This document shows positions 46,727 through 59,119 of a stretch of DNA of 64,000 nucleotides, piece after piece. The notes under the pieces were generated by a model. That model made no database searches. It saw only the letters and a program-made list of their open reading frames with translations, and was not told where the DNA came from. The position numbers and the translations under genes are program-made. Each line of letters opens with the position of its first letter. Position 1 is the stretch's first letter. Source of the stretch: Cryptomeria japonica (Eukaryota; Streptophyta; Pinopsida; Cupressales; Cupressaceae); the NCBI RefSeq assembly GCF_030272615.1, contig NC_081411.1, positions 42,459,140 to 42,523,139 of the forward strand, read 5' to 3'.

Positions 46727-48204
46727 CGTGTGTGGGAAAAGTGGTGCAAATAAATAGAAAATTTAGTTTCAAAAAGGGTCCACACACCAATGGGACTCTT
46801 GGTGCAAGTTATGGAGCTATATTTAATAGCTTAACTCCCCTAAGGATGTTCCATTGTTCTCTATCTCACATGATCCCTCAAGTCAATGCCTTTTCTCTAA
46901 GACCACTGAGCAAAGTGACTTCAGGAATGACAACTCCAAGAATGAAGGATGTTTGATCAACTTTATATGAATGTATTCCTAATCATGCATGATATTAAAT
47001 ATAATATGGTTTAAACTAGCATGAATATGATGATAAGATAAAAAATTAGTAAAACCTATCCTAACATGATATACTAGTCTAATATGAGTGTGATATGATG
47101 ATGGAAATGCTTCTTAAAATGCTTATTAAGATGATTTCTATTTAAAGAGAGGCTAAATGCTTGATTTAAAAATGATTATAGATTAAATGCATGAAACTTG
47201 GATATACCTAGTAAAATTTTTATAAGTTTGATACTATAGACTTGAATTATGAAAATCAGAGAATGAGAGCTCTATTTATAGGAAAAATAGAGCAATGGAT
47301 GGTCAAGATTGGATAATCTTAGCAAGGGCCAGGATTGAAAGTTATCAATCCATGTTCACAATTCTCACCAATGAAATGGTGACAATTGTCAACAAAAGAC
47401 TGCTTGAGAGGAGATGTAAGAAGCATTAAATGCTTGAGAAGACATTATGGTTACCTCGGGAGGTAATTAGAGTTAAGGTTAGGTTAGGGTTATCCATTGG
47501 ATAAAGCTTTTACCCAAAGGATAAACTCTTGTGCAAGGGTTAAAGGAATAACCATGGTCAAAGCAATGAATACTTGATGAGACCCTTGGGTTAGATGAAG
47601 GTTGAGTTAGAGAGAAATTCTCTAATTATGCAAGAAGGTTGAGTTAACCATTAATGGTTATGAAGACTTTAAAGGTTAACTTGTTGAAGACAAAGCCTTT
47701 AATGGTTTTCAAAGACTTTGAGGGTTTGAGAAGTGACTTACCTTTTCTTAGGGATGTGACAATATTTAGGAGATGGATTAGGGTAAATTAGAAGTTATTA
47801 GAAGAATCTAGAAGGGGGGTTAGAGAGGCAAGTGGGAGATGTAGGATTTTGCAAGTGGATGGAGGAGAATTTTAATTAAAATAAATTACTTTATTTCAAC
47901 AAAAATAGATGCAACTTGCATAAACACAAGTGGGTAATTAAAATAAATAGATTAGATTTATTTATTTGCAAGGATTAATTTAATCAAATGTAAATTTAAT
48001 TAAAAAGAGAGAAAGGGGAATTAATTAAATAAAGTAAATTATTTAATTAAAGGCTATGGAAGGATTAGGTGAACTTAATTAAATAAATTGAGTAATTCAT
48101 TTAATCAAATAGATGAATATGAATAATTTAATTAAATAGAGGAATGAGGTTAAAATGAATATTAAATATTCACTTAGGAAAGAGGTCAGATTTATATGTC
48201 TACA
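46727..48204 (-). repeat. 3' LTR of E
   Basis: 1478 bp. TATA-like CTCTATTTATAGG (plus strand) near 47271, AT-rich TTAATTAAATAAA words toward its start (plus strand right side), ends at GTCTACA. Confidence 0.85.
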
Positions 48205-48326
48205 TTTTGCCCCCCTTTCAAGTGACGTGTGTGCACATGTTGATTCAAAGAAAAAAATTTCGGGTATGATGTATGTGTCGAAATGTCGGTATGATGCCTC
48301 AGATTTGATGAATGATATTGATGATG
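48205..48326 (-). other. Interior of E (122 bp) with polypurine tract
   Basis: Minus strand GAAAGGGGGGCAAAA lies immediately before the 3' LTR. The remainder shows no TGG-type primer site next to the 5' LTR. Confidence 0.7.
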
Positions 48327-49195
48327 CATGTGTGCGAGAAAAGTGGTGCAAAGAAATGGAAAATTCGGTTTCAATAAGGTCCACACACCAATGGGACTCT
48401 TGGTGCAAGTTATGGAGCTATATTGAATAGCTCAACTCCCCAAGGGATGTTCCATTGTTCTCTATCTCATAGGATCCCTCAAGTCAATGCCTTTTCTCTC
48501 AGATAACTGAGAATAGTGACTTCAGGAATGACAACTCCAAGAATGAGGGATATTTGATCAACTTACTATGAATGCATTCCTAGTTATGCATGATATTAAA
48601 TCTAATATGATTTAAACTAGCATGGATATGATGATAAGATAAAAGATTAGTAAAACCTATCCTAACATGATATACTATCCTAATATGAGTATGCTATGAT
48701 ATTGGAAATGCTTCTTAAAATGATTATTAAGATGATTTCTATTCAAAGAGAGGCTGAATGCTTGATTTAAAAATGATTATAGATTAAATGCATGAAACTT
48801 AGATATATTTAGCAAAATGTCTATAAGTTTGATACTAAAGACTTGGATTATGAAAATGAGAGAATGAGAGCTCTATTTATAGGAAAAATAGGGCAATGGA
48901 TGGTCAAGATTGGATAATCTTAACAAGGGCCATGATTGAAAGTTATCAATCCATGTTCACAATTCTCACCAATGAAATGGTGACAATTGTCAACAAAATA
49001 ATGCTTGAGATGAGATGTAAGAAGCATTAAATGCTTGAGAAGACATTATAGCTACCTCGAGAGGTAAGGGTTAAGGTTAGGTTAGGGTTGTCCATTGGAT
49101 AAAGCTTTTACCCAAAGGATAAACTCTTGTGCAAGGGTTAAAGGAATAATCATGGTCAAAGCAATGAATGCTTGATGAGACCCTTAGGTTAGATG
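48327..49195 (-). repeat. 5' LTR of E, part 1 (split by D)
   Basis: Aligns with 46727-47595, starting at TGTGCGAGAAAAGTGGTGCA. Ends at the AGATG duplication of D. Confidence 0.85.
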
Positions 49196-50254
49196 TGTTA
49201 GGTCCCGAAGACAACTGAGAGGGGGGGGTGAATCAGTTGTCAAATGAATTCAAACCAAAAATCAATTAATCAACTTAATGTTTAATACCGGTAAACCAGT
49301 TAAGTGTGCCGGTAGACAATGCTAATAGTAAATTCTTATACCGGTAAGTATTAATGTATGAAACATAAACATAAAGTCATCCACAACACATAACACCAAT
49401 ATTTGTACGTGGAAACCCTCTAAGGGGAAAAACCACGGTGGGAAACCTTACCCACAATCAGATGATACTACTGTAGATAGTAAGTGTACATAAATGGGGT
49501 CTGCACATGCAAAAAGGCCAACAACCTAGAGCTCACCGCTCAATCACAAAATGAGAGTCACACTGACTACAGTTGGATGGTTAAATCCAATAAGAATGTG
49601 CTGCACAAAATAGCATCTTCATATGCTGGATTCAATACCGGTGTAATGCTGATATGCTTATACAAAAACCTAGCTTCACCTTCAAATGATGTCTTCGTGT
49701 ATACCTCTGCTTAATCTCGCATATACCTTCACTCAATTCTTTTTCACATTCCACACTTGATCTTACAAATAAGATCTTACATTTATACCATAACCTAAGA
49801 CCAATTTTAGTAGGTCGGCTCTACAAGATATTGCAATAAAATCATTTTACAAATAATATAATATCCGATGCAATAACCGATTAAACATGTTGGCTTAATG
49901 CATTTACATCAATAATAAATCATCTTCATAGCGTGCCATGCTGATCTAGAAAAGATAATATTGCTGGTGTAACCCTAGATAACCTGGACCTATTTGCCGG
50001 TAAAAGAAAATATGCAAATATGAATATACCAATGATTAATTCTTCAAAACAAAGTGTCCACATGATGTCTTTGACATTATCAAGTGTCTTCCATATCATT
50101 CCAGGTACTGGTGAATATTATATCCTGCCGGTGAACCATATACCAGTAACTATGCAATAGTTACTTGCTTGCCGATGAATGTTGCTGGATCTCCAAAGTG
50201 CTTGTTTTTAGTAGGTGTTGACATCAATGACAAAGCCATACCAAAATACCAACA
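49196..50254 (-). repeat. 3' LTR of copia D
   Basis: 1059 bp; plus strand TGTTAGGTCCCGAAGACAAC to ATACCAACA. Contains the G-run GAGAGGGGGGGGTGAATCAG and GAAAAACCACGGTGGGAAA. Confidence 0.92.
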
Positions 50255-50607
50255 ATCTCCCCCTTTGACATTGATGGCAACACAAGATGGAAAAACCATC
50301 AAAGTGCCAAAACAGAAATGCCAAACACCAAAAACCAACAATCTCCTAAACAACAATTTCTCCCCTTGGGAGCAACATGTGTTTATCCAAAGATTAATCT
50401 CTATCTCTCCTCAAAAGATAATATGTTTTTCCATAGATATCTCTCCCCCTTTGACATCAAATGCCAAAGTTACAAAAATCAAGTTCATACAAAATACCAA
50501 TCAATTCAATATACTAACTACTCCCCCTGAGAAGTAGCTTCCTCATCAAAGACCAGAGTAAAAGATTTGTCTTTTAATTCTGCCGGTTGATGACAATCAT
50601 CAACTGT
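50255..50607 (-). other. Polypurine tract and 3' untranslated region of copia D
   Basis: Minus strand AAAGGGGGAGAT precedes the LTR. Two more AAAGGGGGAGA copies follow near 50441-50451 and 50523, next to TTTGACATCAA words, as in H and C. Confidence 0.75.
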
Positions 50608-52240
50608 CTAAGTTTCTACCGGTGGTGGTATGACTCCAAGCTGATCTCTGAGATATTCAAAAGTCTCCTTAGGAAAAGGTTTTGTGAAAATATCCGCAAG
50701 TTGTTCTTTAGTATTCACATAAACCAGTTTTATCTCCTTTTCTTCAACTTTTTCCCTTAGAAAATTCAGTTTGATAGAAACATGTTTTGTTTTAGAATGT
50801 AATACCGGATTCTTAGATATATCAATTGCTGCAGTGTTATCACAATAAATAGTAATAGGTTCCTTGCATTTTACCTTTATGTCTTTCAACATTTGCTTAA
50901 GCCATAGTACCTGTGTACAGTTAGTTGTTGCTGCAACATATTCTGATTCTGCTATTGATAAAGATGTACAACTCTGTTTCTTACTCAACCAAGAAACTAA
51001 TCTCTTTCCAAGAAAGAATGCTCCTCCAGTGGTGCTTTTTCTATCATCCACATCTCCTGCCCAATTTGCATCTGTGTATGTACATAGATCAAAATTTTCA
51101 TCTCTAGGATACCATAATCCAAGATTTGTTGTGCCTTGTAAGCACTGGAAAATCCTTTTTACTGCTGATTCATGATTTTCCCTAGGATTACTTTGAAATC
51201 TAGAAACAATACATACTGCATTCATAATATCAGGCCTGGTTTGTGTCAAATACAGTAAACCTCCTATCATAGATTTGTATCTAGTTGGATTAACAGGTGT
51301 AGATTCATCCCTTTGAGATAATTTGTCATTTGTAGTCATAGGTGTGCTTACCGGTTTAGAGTTCTCCATCCCAAATTTCTTTAGTAATTCTTTCAAGTAC
51401 TTGGATTGACTCAAAAATATACCTTTATCAGTCTGTGAAATCTGCAATCCTAAAAAGAATTTTATTTCTCCAATCATAGACATTTCAAATTCTTGCTGCA
51501 TTTTAATAGAAAATTCCTTACATAATCCATCTTCTCCTCCAAAGATTATATCATCAACAAATACTTCAATAATCAAGATGTCATCATTATTTATTTTGTA
51601 ATATAAATTGCTATCTGCATTTCCTTTAGTAAAACCAATCTTTAAAAGATACTTATCCAACCTTGCATACTAAGCTCTTGGGGCTTGTTTTAATCCATAC
51701 AGAGCTTTTCTTAACCTGCAAACCATATCATTGTCATCTATCAAGGAAAATCCATCAGGTTGTTCAATATATACTTCCTCTTCAATATCTCCATTCAAAA
51801 ATGCACATTTAATATCCATTTGATAAACTTTGTAGTCCTTGTGAGCTGCAAAAGCCAAGAATAATCCGACTGCCTCAATTCTGGCTACCAGTGCAAAGGT
51901 TTCATTGAAATCAACTCCTTCTTTCTAAGAATATCCCTTAAACACTAGTCTTTCTTTATTTCTGACAACCTTACCATCTTCATTAAGTTTGTTTCTAAAT
52001 ACCCATTTGGTTCCAATTACATTTTTATCTTTAGGCCGGGGAACTAATGTCCAAGTATTATTTTTCTCAATTTGTCCTAATTCTTCGTCCATAGCTTTAA
52101 TCCGAAATTTATCTTCACATGCCTCATTGATAGATGATGGTTCAATTTGAGAAATAAGACATACCTCTTCATTTGCCAATCTTCCTCTTGTCATAACTCC
52201 TTTAAATTTGTTTCCAATTATCTGATCTTCAAAATGATTC
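50608..52240 (-). pseudogene. Reverse transcriptase and RNase H of copia D
   Basis: [65 protein letters not shown], then VFVDDIIFGGEDG with the catalytic pair intact, and EMSMIGEIKFFLGLQISQ. RNase H: LWYPRDENFDLCTYTDANWA, DDRKSTTGGAFFLG, SKKQSCTSLSIAESEYVA and YCDNTAAIDISKNPVLHS. The last frame (350 codons, 50608-51660) is fully open. Stops at about 51929 (CAG to TAG) and 51669 (TGG to TAG). Confidence 0.9.
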
Positions 52241-52869
52241 AATCTTGCATATCGGGATGTCTTAGTATGCTGTTGTTCTTCAATTACTGTGGAATTCGCT
52301 GATGATACCGGGGTAACTGGATCTTCATTCTATACCAGTGGATTCAGTGTAGGTTCATTTGTCACAATTTCTATTGCTGGTTCAGAGTCTATATACCTTG
52401 AAGTTCCTCTGAATTGTTCATCAATCTTTACATTTGTACTCTCAACAATTTTCTGCAATCTCTTATTAAAACATCTATATGCCTTGCTCTTAGATGAATA
52501 ACCAAGAAATATTCCTTCATCACTTCTAGGATCAAATTTTCTAATATACTCATCTCTTCTAATATAACATTTACTTCCAAAAATTCTGAAATACTTAAGA
52601 GTAGGAGTATTAACAAACCATAGTTCATGAGGGGTCTTACCAGTTTCACCTTTGATGTGAAATTTGTTGAATGTATAGACAGTAGTGCTAACTGCCTCTC
52701 TTCAATACACATGTGGTAGATTTTCTTCTGATAACATACTTCTTCCTGCATCCAAGATAGTTCTGTTTTTCCTTTCAACAACTCCATTCTGCTGTGGTGT
52801 CTGAGGTGCTGATAACTGTCTTTTGATTCCATTCACTTCACATAATGTATTAAAGTCCTTAGATGTGAA
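52241..52869 (-). pseudogene. Integrase C-terminal half and linker of copia D
   Basis: In the pol register: FTSKDFNTLCE, then TPQQNGVVERKNRTILD with the catalytic Glu, ELWF..TPTLKYFRIFGSKC, and GIFLGYSSKSKAYRCFN. Stops at about 52867 (GAA to TAA), 52704 (TGG to TGA) and 52333. An open but unrelated frame covers 52428-52832 and is a shadow. Confidence 0.82.
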
Positions 52870-54762
52870 TTATCCTCCTTGATCTGATCTTAAACATTTG
52901 ATTTTCTTACCGGTTTCATTCTCAACCATTGCTTTGAATAGTTTGATCTTCCCAAGTGCTTCTGATTTTTCTTTGAGAAAAGTAACCCAACACATTCTAG
53001 AATAATCATCAATAATTAGCATGAAATATCTATCACCTTGTAAGCTTTTAGTTCTAGCTGGACCACATAAATCAGTGTGAATCAAATCAAGAGCATTATT
53101 GGATTTTTCTGGAATACTTTTGAAACTAGCTCTAAGTTGTTTTCCAAATTGACATTCCTTACAAATTGTATTCAGAGGTTTCACAATTTTAGGTAGATCT
53201 CTAACTGCCTTAGAAGTACTGATTTTTACCATGTAATCAAAGTTTACATGACATAGTCTCATATGCCATAAGCAACTTTCATCTATATGTGCAATCAAGC
53301 ATGCCTTTTCACTGTTATTCAAATGAAAGATATTACCTCTAGTTTGATTACCGGTTGCAATTTCCAAACTAGTTCTATTCATGATTTTGCATTTTCCATT
53401 CTTAAATTGTAACTGAAATCCTTTCTCAACTAATTGACCAACACTTAAAAGATTATGCTTTAATCCTTCAACATAGTAGACATTGTCAATGTTATGCTTA
53501 CCATCAAGAGATATTGAACCTTTACCTTTGATTGAATAGGTTTTGTCATCTCCAAATCTTACTAAACCTCCATTGTATTCTTGAAAGTTCAAGAATTTAC
53601 CTTTGTCTCCAGTCATGTGATGTGAGCATCCTGAGTCAATGATCCATTCATCCTTTGCTTCAACTTTGGCTGCTAGGGCTTGTTCTACCGGTTGAGTAGT
53701 AGGTGCTAGTTGATCCTCTGTTATAGCAACAAAAACCCATCTATTGTCTATTGGATCCTCATTAGAATCATCAGTCACACCTTCATCAACAATGTAACAG
53801 GATTTTTCTTTGTTCTTCTTAAATCTGTATCTCTGATATTCAGGATTAGGCTTGTATGTTCTTCTAGCTTCTTCTCTTAGTCTAGCATGTCTATCAGGGC
53901 ATCTCGAAGCCATATGACCAATCTTATTGCAGTTAAAACATTTAAAGGGTGCTTTACCTTCACACATACTTCCAAGTGGACCGTTTGGCATTTTTTTTGC
54001 AAATAGTGCTTCAAGTTCTTCAAGCTCTTCATTCTCCTTCCTATTTTCTTCAAGTTCTCTTGCATAAAAGGCTTTCCAGTCTGATTTGTCAAATGATGGA
54101 GCATATGATGTTGATGCTTTAAAGGCCAAATCAGTTTTTATAGTAGCAACAGGACCAAATTCCTCAATTTCAAAGGCTGAAAGTTTTCCAATCAATGTAT
54201 CCTTAGTTACTGATGTATTAGGCATTGTTCTCAACTCAATTATAGTAGTAACCTTCATTTTATATGCCGGTGGTAATCCTCTTAAGATTTTTGAAACAAT
54301 TTCATCCTCACTCAGGGTTCCTCCACAACATTTAATACCCAAAACAATTTCATTTACTCTTTCCATAAAAGCAAAAATCCTTTCATCTTCTTCCATTTTC
54401 AGATGTTCATACCTGACTCGGAAGCTTTCAAGTTTTGCAATCTTGACTGTGGAATCTCCTTCATTTAGTGTTTCCAAATGATCTCAAATAGCTTTAGCAG
54501 TAGACCTATCTGATAATCCCATGATTTGTTGATCTGATAATGCACTCAAAAGTGTTTCTCTTGCTTTGCAATCATTCTCCTCATCTTTAGCTAAGGTAGT
54601 TGGAGCAGTCTGACTAGCTACAACAGCAGTATAACCATTCTTTCTCACTTCCCAAATGTCTTTACCGAAGCAATTCAGATGTGTCTCCATCCTGATCTTC
54701 CATATCCCATAGTTGGTTCCATCAAGTTTAAGATTGTCCTTCCTGAAGTAATTAGTAGACAT
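52870..54762 (-). pseudogene. Gag, protease and integrase N-terminal half of copia D
   Basis: Gag starts MSTNYFRKDNLKLDGTNYG at 54762; one stop at 54484 (TGG to TGA). The following 535-codon frame holds ESFRVRYEHLKMEEDERIF, GIKCCGGTLSEDEIVSKIL, a CCHC knuckle CFNCNKIGHMASRC (about residue 185), protease WIIDSGCSHHMTGDK (about residue 285), LWHMRLCHVNFDY, a zinc tail CKECQFGKQLR, LIHTDLCGPAR and DDYSRMCWVTF. Confidence 0.9.
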
Positions 54763-54804
54763 TAGATCTCCTCAAGTTGTTAAACTTCTGCAAAAGAGGA
54801 CTAA

Positions 54805-54818
54805 GCTGTGATACCAAT
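54805..54818 (-). promoter_or_regulatory. Primer binding site of copia D
   Basis: Minus strand ATTGGTATCACAGC directly after the 5' LTR; matches the initiator-Met site with one change. Confidence 0.85.
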
Positions 54819-55882
54819 TGTTAGGTCCCGGAGACAACTGAGAGGGGGGGGGGGGGTGAATCAGTTGTCAAATGAATTCAAACCAAAAATCAATTAATCA
54901 ACTTAATGCTTAATATCGGTAAACCAGTTAAGTGTGTCCGTAGACAGTGCTAACAGTAAATTGCTATACCGATAAGTATTAATGCATGAAACATAAACAT
55001 AAAGTCATCCACAACACATAACACCAATATTTGTACGTGGAAACCCTCTAAGGGGAAAAACCATGGTGGGAAACCTTACCCACAATCAGATGATACTACT
55101 ATAGATAGTAAGTGTACATAAATGGGGTCTGCACATGTAGAAAGGCCAATAGCCTAGAGTTCACTGCTCAATCACAAAATGAGAGTCACACTGACTACAG
55201 TTGGATGGTTAAATCCAATAAGAATGTACTGCACAAAATAGCATCTTCATATGTTGGATTCAGTACCGGTGTAATGTTGATATGCTTATACAAAAACCTA
55301 GCTTCACCTTCAAATGATGTCTTTGTGTATACCTCTGCTTAATCTCGCATATACCTTCACTCAATTATTTTTTGCATTCCACACTTGATCTTACAAATAA
55401 GATCTTACATTTATACCATAACCTAAGACCAATTTTAGTAGGTCGGCTCTACAAGATATTACAATAAAACCATTTTACAAACAATATAGTATCCGATGCA
55501 ATAACCAATTAAACATGTTAGCTTAATGCATTTACATCAATAATAAATCATCTTCATAGTGTGCCATGCTGATCTGGAAAAGATAATCCTGTCGGTGTAA
55601 CCCTAGATAACCTGGACCTATTTGTTGGTAAAAGCAAATATGCAAATATGAATATACCAATGATTAATTATTCAAAACAAAGTGTTCACATGATGTCTTC
55701 GACATTATTAAGTGTCTTCCATATCATTCCAGGTACCGGTGAACATTATATCCTGTCGGTGAACCATATACCAGTAACTGTGCAATAGTTACTTGCTTGC
55801 CGATGAATGTTGCTGGATCTCCAAAGTGCTTGTTTTCAGTAGGTGTTGACATCAATGACAAAACCATACCAAAATACCAACA
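54819..55882 (-). repeat. 5' LTR of copia D
   Basis: 1064 bp. The G-run after GAGA is about 13 G here versus 8 in the other LTR, so the length difference is mostly replication slippage or assembly noise. Confidence 0.92.
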
Positions 55883-55887
55883 AGATG

Positions 55888-56496
55888 AGGGTTGAGTTAG
55901 AGAGAAAGTCTCTAATCATGCAAGAAGGTTGAGTTAACCATTAATGGTTATGAAGACTTTAAAGGTTAACTTGTTGAAGACATAAAGCCTTTAATGGTTT
56001 TCAAAGACTTTGAGGGTTTGAGAAGTGACTTCCCTTTGCTTAGGGATGTGACAATATTTAGGAGATGGATTAGGATAAATTAGAAGTGATTGGAAGAATC
56101 TAGAAGGGGGGTTAGAGAGGCAAGTGGGAGATGTAGGATTTTGCAAGTGGATGGAGGGGAATTTTAATTAAAATAAATTAGTTTATTTCAATAAAAATAG
56201 ATGCAACTTGCATAAATACAAGTGGGGAATTAAAATAAATAGATTAGATTTATTTATTTGCAAGGATTAATTTAATCAAATGTAAATTTAATTAAAAAGA
56301 GAGAAAGGGGAATTAATTAAATAAAGTAATTTATTTAATTAAAGGCTATGGAAGGATTAGGTGAACTTAATTAAATAAATTGAGTAATTCATTTAATCAA
56401 ATAAATGAATATGAAGAATTTAATTAAATAGAGGAATGGGGTTAAAATGAATATTAAATATTCACTTAGGAAAGTGGTGAAATTTATACGTCTACA
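55888..56496 (-). repeat. 5' LTR of E, part 2 (split by D)
   Basis: Continues the LTR after D (GGGTTGAGTTAGAGAGAAA), aligning with 47596-48204. Confidence 0.85.
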
Positions 56497-56501
56497 TAAG
56501 G

Positions 56502-57684
56502 AATGACAATTGGGAAAGTAAGTTAGAACTTCTTTTAAGAGAAAACATGATAAATCTAATTTTGTTCTTGATCTAATTCATACTGACTTATGTGGTCCAA
56601 TAAGGACCAGAAGCTTTCAAGGTGATAGGTACTTCATTCTAATAATTGATGATTAATCTAGAATGGTGTGGGTGACTTTTCTAAGGGAGAAGTTTGAAGC
56701 TTTTAAGAAATTCAAGATCTTTAAAGCAAAGGTAGAAACTAAAACTGGACTAAAAATCAAATGTCTAAGATCAGATCAAGGCGGTGAGTTCACTTCTCAT
56801 AAATTTAACAGTTATTGTGAGACAAATGGGATTAGGAGACAATTATTAGCAGCTTGGACTCCTCAGCAGAATGGAGTAGTGGAAAGGAAGAATAAAACCA
56901 TTTTGGATACAACAAGAACCATGATGATGGAAGCCAAATTGCCTCACATCTACTAGAGAGAAGCAGTAAGTACAACAATCTACACATTCAACAGCGTTCA
57001 TATCAAAGGTGAAACTGATAAGACTCCTTATGAATTATGGTTTGGACATACACCTATTGTTAAATATTTTAGGATTTTTGGAAGTAAATGTTATATCAAA
57101 AGGGATGACTCAATTGGGAAGTTTGATCCTAGATGTGATGAAGGTATATTTCTTGGATATTCTAATCAGAGAAAAGCATATAGATGTTATAACAAAAGAT
57201 TGTAGAAAATTGTAGAGAGCGCAAATGTGAAAGTGGATGAGCAATACAAAAATCAGTCTATATCATATGATAAGGAACCGACACTGAAAATGATCATAAC
57301 TGAACTGACACTACCTCAATCGGTACAAGACATTGAGATAGTTACTCCGGAACAATTAGAAAATTCAACTGTGACTGATGATCAGATCAGTGAACCTGAA
57401 GTTCAGAAGACTCCAAGGTATATAAGATTAAATCATTCTGAAGATTAAATCATTGGAGATAGGAACAAGGGAGTTATGACAAGAATAAGACTAGCAAATG
57501 AAGAGGTATGTCTTATTTCTCAAGTTGAACCAGCATCTTTTATTGAAGCTTGTAAAGATAAACATTGGTTAAAGGCTATGGAAGATGAATTAGACCAGAT
57601 AGAGAAAAATGAGACTTGGACTTTAGTTCCTCAACCTAAAAATAAGAATGTTATTAGAACTAAATGGGTTTTTAGAAATAAACT
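56502..57684 (+). pseudogene. Integrase and linker of copia C
   Basis: After E: LDLIHTDLCGPIRTRSFQGD, a stop in DD.SRMVWVTF, KCLRSDQGGEFTSH and TPQQNGVVERKNKTILD, so D, D and E are visible. Then ELWFGHTPIVKYFRIFGSKC, GIFLGYSNQRKAYRCYN, the acidic linker, and WTLVPQPKNKNVI. It ends at FRNKL, where G inserts at AAACT. In-frame stops near 56527, 56655, 56956, 57204 and 57446. Confidence 0.85.
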
Positions 57685-58043
57685 TGTTAATGTTTGTAGC
57701 TTCAGTCGTATGATCATTTAGAATACATATAATATATGTTGATTAATAATAATATATTATTATGTTATATTATATTATTATTAATCATATGAAATTTAAT
57801 ATTCAATATTAATCTATTATATTATTCTAAATTAATAATTGATTGATGAAACATTATAATATTGATTAAATTATTATAATTAAAGGAGAGACATGTCCGT
57901 TCAAGGACATGCCTCTCCAAAGGAATATATATAGTATAATGTTATTCAATTTGAGAACACATAGAATTCCAAGAATGCAAGTATCAGATTGAATCAGATA
58001 TATACATTAAAATACATCCAATAAAAATCTGAGAAAATCAACA
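57685..58043 (+). repeat. 5' LTR of G
   Basis: TGTTAATGTTTGTAGCTTC to GAAAATCAACA. Contains a strong inverted repeat (57885-57918) just before the TATA-like AATATATATAGTATAA. Confidence 0.93.
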
Positions 58044-58061
58044 TGGTATCAGAGCTCAGGC
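58044..58061 (+). promoter_or_regulatory. Primer binding site of G
   Basis: TGGTATCAGAGCTCAGG, a full match to the common initiator-Met site core TGGTATCAGAGC, directly after the LTR. Confidence 0.9.
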
Positions 58062-59119
58062 CTGTGAAGTTTAATTTGGAGGTTGGAGAGGGTTGGAGAA
58101 TTCAGTTTTTTCTAGAATTTTCAGTCTGAAATATGCAATTGTACGGCCTTTGGTTGGCATCAAAATGAGGACTATAATATATGGATGGAAAGATCTGTGT
58201 TTCTAGTTTTCAAATATATTTATCTCATAAAATTTGATTCAGTTTTGTTCAAGATATGACGACTTTGGTGTAGGTCAATTGAAACCCTATCTAGGGTTAG
58301 CAGTTTTGGGAAAAATGTTATAACTTTTGTTTTAACCGTTGGATCTAGCTATAACTTGGAGGAAATGTTTGTAATTAGATTTTCTAACATCTCACTAAAG
58401 AGATTGGTTAAATTTGGTAAATTAAAAAAGTTATTAATGACTGTGTGTGGCAGATCATAATGAAAGTGTTGATCAAAATTATGAAAATGTTCTACATCAT
58501 TCAAAGGGAATTATGATGAGAGATGATTCATGCGTGATATTTCTTATATGGACTCACCTTATGAAAGGAAATTTTTTAAACTTAAGATAAGTATTCCATG
58601 TTTTATTAAGGCACATGAATTATTGAGTTTGTAATTTATGCTATAATATTGGCTAGTAAAATCTTGTATGCTTCTATCATTGGTATTTCTGTTCAAGATA
58701 ATTTAGTTTATGAGCTATTTGTAATCTCTCTCTGACATACCTTCAACATGAAAGCATAATAAAATTGAATTAAAGGGATAAATAAATTGATGCTTATAAA
58801 CAAATTGATGATTGAGACCAGATGCAGAGGGAGTCTGACATTTCAAAAGAGGACAAGAGATTGATACAAGAACTTGAGCTTCAGAGGGAGCAAATGGTTC
58901 AGTCAACTTGTGACAATTTCGATCATAGTGATTGAGAGGGATTTTCACTATTGAAGGTGAAACACTTATGAGGTAAAACTTGATTCAATTGATTATTATA
59001 CTAATGAAATCATTTAATGCCTTATGGGCCCTATGTAAATCATAAGGAAGTGACGACTTCCAAATGATTTCCACTTATATTTTTGAGGTTATTGGAAGGT
59101 GATGATCTTACAATAACTT
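58062..59119 (+). other. Interior of G, noncoding part
   Basis: No coding domain on either strand. The minus frame 58715-58948 shows no family features. AT-rich, no repeats seen until 59120. Confidence 0.6.

Larger units (their letters stand above)
49196..55882 (-). mobile_element. Copia element D (near-complete, best preserved here)
   Basis: Perfect AGATG duplication (49191-49195 and 55883-55887). LTRs 49196-50254 and 54819-55882 are nearly identical by eye, differing mainly in scattered transitions and the length of a G-run. Gag-pol keeps one reading register from the gag ATG (54762) to the RNase H end (50608), broken by about six single stops: near 54484, 52867, 52704, 52333, 51929 and 51669. 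All domains and catalytic residues are visible. It interrupts E, which interrupts C, which interrupts H, so it is among the youngest insertions. Confidence 0.92.
46727..56496 (-). mobile_element. Element E: two long LTRs with only 122 bp between them; contains copia D
   Basis: TAAGG duplication at 46722-46726 and 56497-56501, exactly where C's integrase zinc finger is interrupted. The right LTR begins (minus) TGTAGACGTATAAATTTC. The left terminus reads CG where TG is expected. LTRs are 46727-48204 and 48327-56496 minus D (869 + 609 bp), both 1478 bp. The 122-bp interior has a polypurine tract but no primer site or coding sequence. It is either a non-autonomous element or one whose interior was deleted. 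The LTR body is related to F. Confidence 0.82.
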
